Origin: Paenibacillus_AQ nitricinens
GTDB taxonomy: Bacteria > Bacillota > Bacilli > Paenibacillales > Paenibacillaceae
NCBI RefSeq assembly: GCF_052056485.1
Contig: NZ_CP183948.1
Span: forward strand, 6,572,001 to 6,636,000
Direction: 5' to 3'
Length of the DNA: 64,000 nucleotides
Part shown: one piece after another, positions 61,678-64,000 of the stretch
Position numbering within the stretch: position 1 is the first letter of the stretch
Layout of the letters: each line of letters opens with the position of its first letter
Notes under the pieces: model-generated
Told to the model about the DNA's origin: nothing
The model's database searches: none
Seen by the model: only the letters and a program-made list of their open reading frames with translations
Made by a program: the position numbers and the translations under genes

Positions 61678-62160
61678 TTACTCCAGTAAGTACGACAGGT
61701 CTAACACGGTTAACTGTTGATGTTGAATCTCAATAATCTTTTGCTCTTGCAGATCTTTAAGCACAAGGGTAGCCGTCTCCCTGAGCGTTCCGATTATATC
61801 CGCGAACTGCTGATGGGTCAGCCGGAGATTAATCCTCATCTCGCCTTGCTCCTCTATCCCGAATATTTGGTATAGTCTTCTTAGAGTAAAAATTGCACGC
61901 GCTCTCGCAGCATGAAATTTCATTTCGGGTAATAACCGATTCGATAAAAATAAACGATCCATTTGCAGCAGCATCAATTGTTCCTTAACTAACGGGTAGT
62001 GTATCGTTCATCGCCACCGCTGATATCACTCTTGCATTGGAGGGATGGATCACATCCAGATCGCCAAAGAAATCCTCTTTTCCAAAAAGAAGCTTCCATC
62101 TCATTATTCCTTTCTAAAACACGCCATAGTTTTGTATGCCAACATACAGATAATAAATCA
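61678..62160 (-). pseudogene. Decayed Crp/Fnr-family regulator (frameshift and stop)
   Basis: Only the C-terminal part (61678 to about 61977, 99 codons) is a clean frame: dimer helix and winged helix (LTHQQFADIIGTLRETATLVLKDLQEQ). Upstream, another frame (61985-62104) reads LLFGKEDFFGDLDVIHPSNA then RVISAVAMNDT, the second half of a cyclic-nucleotide-binding-like beta-roll, and ends at TAA, one base out of frame with the DNA-binding part. Before that the same frame reads IYYLYVG then QNYGVF and a TAG at 62114. The N-terminal first strands are absent or lost in the divergent LRR gene leader. At least one frameshift and one stop are needed to break it. A short standalone HTH product remains possible. 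Confidence 0.8.
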
Positions 62161-62219
62161 TTATCCTGTTATATTCTATCGTAACGATTGCCCATACCAA
62201 TAACAAAGGAGAACCTTCT

Positions 62220-63071
62220 ATGAGATATAATTTTGACGGAAAAGGACTTACAGAAACGCCAGAGATCGTGTTTGAGAGCAATCCTCTACTAGAACTGAGC
62301 ATGTACAACAACCATATTAAAGAGATTCCCGATCAACTCTTCCTTCATGATGAATTAGAGGTACTAAATTATGCGGGTAATGACATCGAACGGTTATCCG
62401 AGAACATCGGTCGTTTAGTTCACTTAAGAATGCTTGATTTAGGCCATAATCGACTCAAGGTATTGCCGGAGAGTATTGGAGAACTACGGGGGTTGGATTC
62501 TTTTCTATACCTAAGTAATAATCAGTTCGAGCAGCTGCCGGAGCAGCTTTGTAATCTCCAGAAACTCAAGTATCTGAATGTAACAGATAATAATCTCAAG
62601 CAACTGCCTACTCTTTTAGGCGCAATGAGCAGTCTAATTGAATTGCGGCTATATTACAATCAGCTAGAAAGTCTGCCAGATTCAATCACACAAATAAAAG
62701 GGCTAAGAGAGATCCATCTGTATGGTAATCAACTGGTCTTGTTACCCGAGCATTTGGGTGCTATAGAAGAACTTCGGATACTTGATTTAAATGATAATCG
62801 AATCACTGAACTACCTTCATCCATCGGTAAACTAAGCAAGTTAAGAAAACTGAACCTTCGAAAAAATAAACTGAATCAGCTGCCTGAGCAAATAGGTCAA
62901 TTAAGCAGCCTTGTTGAGCTTGACCTAAGAGATAATAACCTGCAAGAAATTCCGAAATCCCTTTTACAACTAGAACGATTAGAGAAACTGGATCTCAGAT
63001 GGAATCACAGCTTGAAGGAAACAGACATTTTAGAGCAATTAGAGCAAAGAGGATGTATCGTTTATAAATAA
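62220..63071 (+). CDS. Cytoplasmic leucine-rich repeat protein
   Basis: A 283-residue protein made of about eleven 23-residue LRR units of the type LKVLPESIGELRGLDSFLYLSNNQFEQLP, the same class as bacterial/plant-like intracellular LRRs. No signal peptide, membrane segment or extra domain. Likely a protein-interaction scaffold; partner unknown. AAAGGAG precedes the ATG. The gene starts divergently from the decayed Crp/Fnr remnant and converges on a GGDEF gene with a 15-nt gap. Confidence 0.9.
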   Translation: MRYNFDGKGLTETPEIVFESNPLLELSMYNNHIKEIPDQLFLHDELEVLNYAGNDIERLSENIGRLVHLRMLDLGHNRLKVLPESIGELRGLDSFLYLSNNQFEQLPEQLCNLQKLKYLNVTDNNLKQLPTLLGAMSSLIELRLYYNQLESLPDSITQIKGLREIHLYGNQLVLLPEHLGAIEELRILDLNDNRITELPSSIGKLSKLRKLNLRKNKLNQLPEQIGQLSSLVELDLRDNNLQEIPKSLLQLERLEKLDLRWNHSLKETDILEQLEQRGCIVYK

Positions 63072-63086
63072 CAAAAAAGCCCCCTG

Positions 63087-64000
63087 TTAAAGAAGCTTTT
63101 CATTCAAATCTATGAAGTGGGTAACGCGGTTTCTCCCCTGTTCTTTAGAGGCATAGAGCGCTTGATCAGCTTTTTGCAGCAGGGTGTTTTCTGAATCGGC
63201 TGGAATAAATGTAGCTACACCAATGCTCACCGTTATCCGGCCCATTTCCCAAGTTGAATACGCGATAGACTGCCGTAAATTCTCAGCTATAGTCCTTGAC
63301 TCCGAGATGTCTGTATTAGGTAAAAGAAGTATGAATTCCTCACCGCCATATCTAGCCGCAATATCCTCTTTACGAGATTGCAGTTTCAAGATACTCGCCA
63401 TTTTCTCCAGCACATAGTCACCTGTCTGATGCCCATAGGTGTCGTTCACTTTTTTAAAATGATCAATATCTATAATACACAGCGAAAATGCTGTTTGAAC
63501 TTGGCCGTACCCTACAATTTGCTCTTCCAGCTTCTCTTGAAGAAACCTTCTATTCTTCAGCCCAGTCAGCTTATCTGTATTAGATAACTCTACTAAAACG
63601 GCATTCATCTCCAGCAGCTCGGCTTGTTTCTGTTCAATTTCTAAATGAATTCGCTTGAGCTCGGCAAGCGCCTGATCCTTTTCCCAATAAGCCACTTCTA
63701 TTTGCTTCTTGGCAGACCGAAGCTCCAGCTCATAGTCAATACGTTTTCCCATCTGTACCAGGATACAATCAATGACCTCTACACCTTCACACTCGAGCCT
63801 TCTGCCATTCAATAAATAGGGAACCGCTTTACCATCACTATCTTTCAGATTTATAAATAACTCTTCCACCTGTCCATTAAGATTAATAAAAGGATAGAAG
63901 TATGAATGAAAAATAAGCTTGTTTGCCGTAGACATGATAGATTCAAAATGCTTATGCACCAAATCAACCTGTTTATACCCCATACGGTCCAAAAACGTCT
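63087..64000 (-). CDS. PAS-GGDEF diguanylate cyclase, truncated by the window edge
   Basis: The frame is open to the end of the window, so the N-terminus lies outside. Visible: a PAS-type domain (FINLNGQVEELFINLKDSDGKAVPYLLNG), a coiled coil (about 40 residues) and a complete GGDEF domain with RYGGEEF and an RxxD inhibitory site (RKED) five residues upstream. It should make cyclic-di-GMP with product inhibition. At least 304 residues. A weak hairpin and T-run follow the stop near 63073-63102. Confidence 0.9.
   Translation of the reverse strand, partial: TFLDRMGYKQVDLVHKHFESIMSTANKLIFHSYFYPFINLNGQVEELFINLKDSDGKAVPYLLNGRRLECEGVEVIDCILVQMGKRIDYELELRSAKKQIEVAYWEKDQALAELKRIHLEIEQKQAELLEMNAVLVELSNTDKLTGLKNRRFLQEKLEEQIVGYGQVQTAFSLCIIDIDHFKKVNDTYGHQTGDYVLEKMASILKLQSRKEDIAARYGGEEFILLLPNTDISESRTIAENLRQSIAYSTWEMGRITVSIGVATFIPADSENTLLQKADQALYASKEQGRNRVTHFIDLNEKLL

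Overview
The window looks like chromosome of a low-to-mid GC Gram-positive spore-former of the Bacilli, most probably Paenibacillus. This rests on gene content (xpt-pbuX under a guanine riboswitch, a YvgN-type glyoxal reductase, a YkuE-type Tat phosphodiesterase, bacterial NO synthase, copper-amine-oxidase-N secreted proteins, a very large modular M60 exoprotein), on strong AGGAGG-type ribosome binding sites, and on short intergenic gaps with classic hairpin/T-run terminators. No rRNA, tRNA, CRISPR or prophage was seen. The only mobile element is one IS3-family (IS150-like) insertion sequence.

Layout. 0-11.3 kb: glycerate kinase; xpt-pbuX purine salvage behind a guanine riboswitch; a SorC-type regulator divergent from a Gfo/Idh/MocA dehydrogenase; an MFS efflux plus aldo/keto reductase operon behind a palindromic operator; AEC transporter, greA, a DUF6509-like protein and rlmN. 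11.4-22.6 kb: EEP-family phosphatase/nuclease; membrane polysaccharide deacetylase with a coiled-coil partner; a secreted helical protein; GIY-YIG protein; a TetR/epimerase pair with a duplicated operator; POT peptide transporter; a large membrane transporter; an SDR/TetR divergent pair. 22.6-31.4 kb: nitric oxide synthase, soluble chemotaxis-type receptor, Tat phosphodiesterase, a secreted DUF4163/DUF3298-like protein, then an IS element that split the shared terminator between that gene and flavohemoglobin hmp; YitT.

31.4-38.4 kb: a VanR-VanY-VanZ-like locus without kinase or HAX genes; an ECF sigma factor fused to pentapeptide repeats; YdeI-like protein; NlpC/P60 wall hydrolase; RidA; luciferase-like monooxygenase. 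38.6-44 kb: two cyclic-di-GMP enzymes, PhnA, DUF4234 and DUF2752 membrane proteins. 43.4-53.6 kb: a 1.69-kilo-residue hybrid kinase (pseudokinase, AAA ATPase, GAF, histidine kinase) with its NarL-type regulator, a short unannotated gene, a quinone reductase, a LemA plus orphan response regulator operon, and a sulfatase. Two divergent promoter regions here share a 25-nt operator-like element. 53.7-64 kb: a 1937-residue secreted M60 metalloprotease whose leader holds a class-I cyclic-di-GMP riboswitch, a decapeptide-repeat protein, an EAL protein, a decayed Crp/Fnr gene, a leucine-rich repeat protein and a GGDEF protein cut by the window edge.

How they fit together. Four cyclic-di-GMP turnover genes and a cyclic-di-GMP riboswitch on the exoprotease gene lie within 25 kb, suggesting that surface or mucin/glycoprotein attack is tied to the sessile/motile decision. 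NO synthase and flavohemoglobin form an NO make/remove pair. Several small detoxification units (MFS-reductase, quinone reductase, TetR-epimerase, TetR-SDR) carry recognisable palindromic operators.
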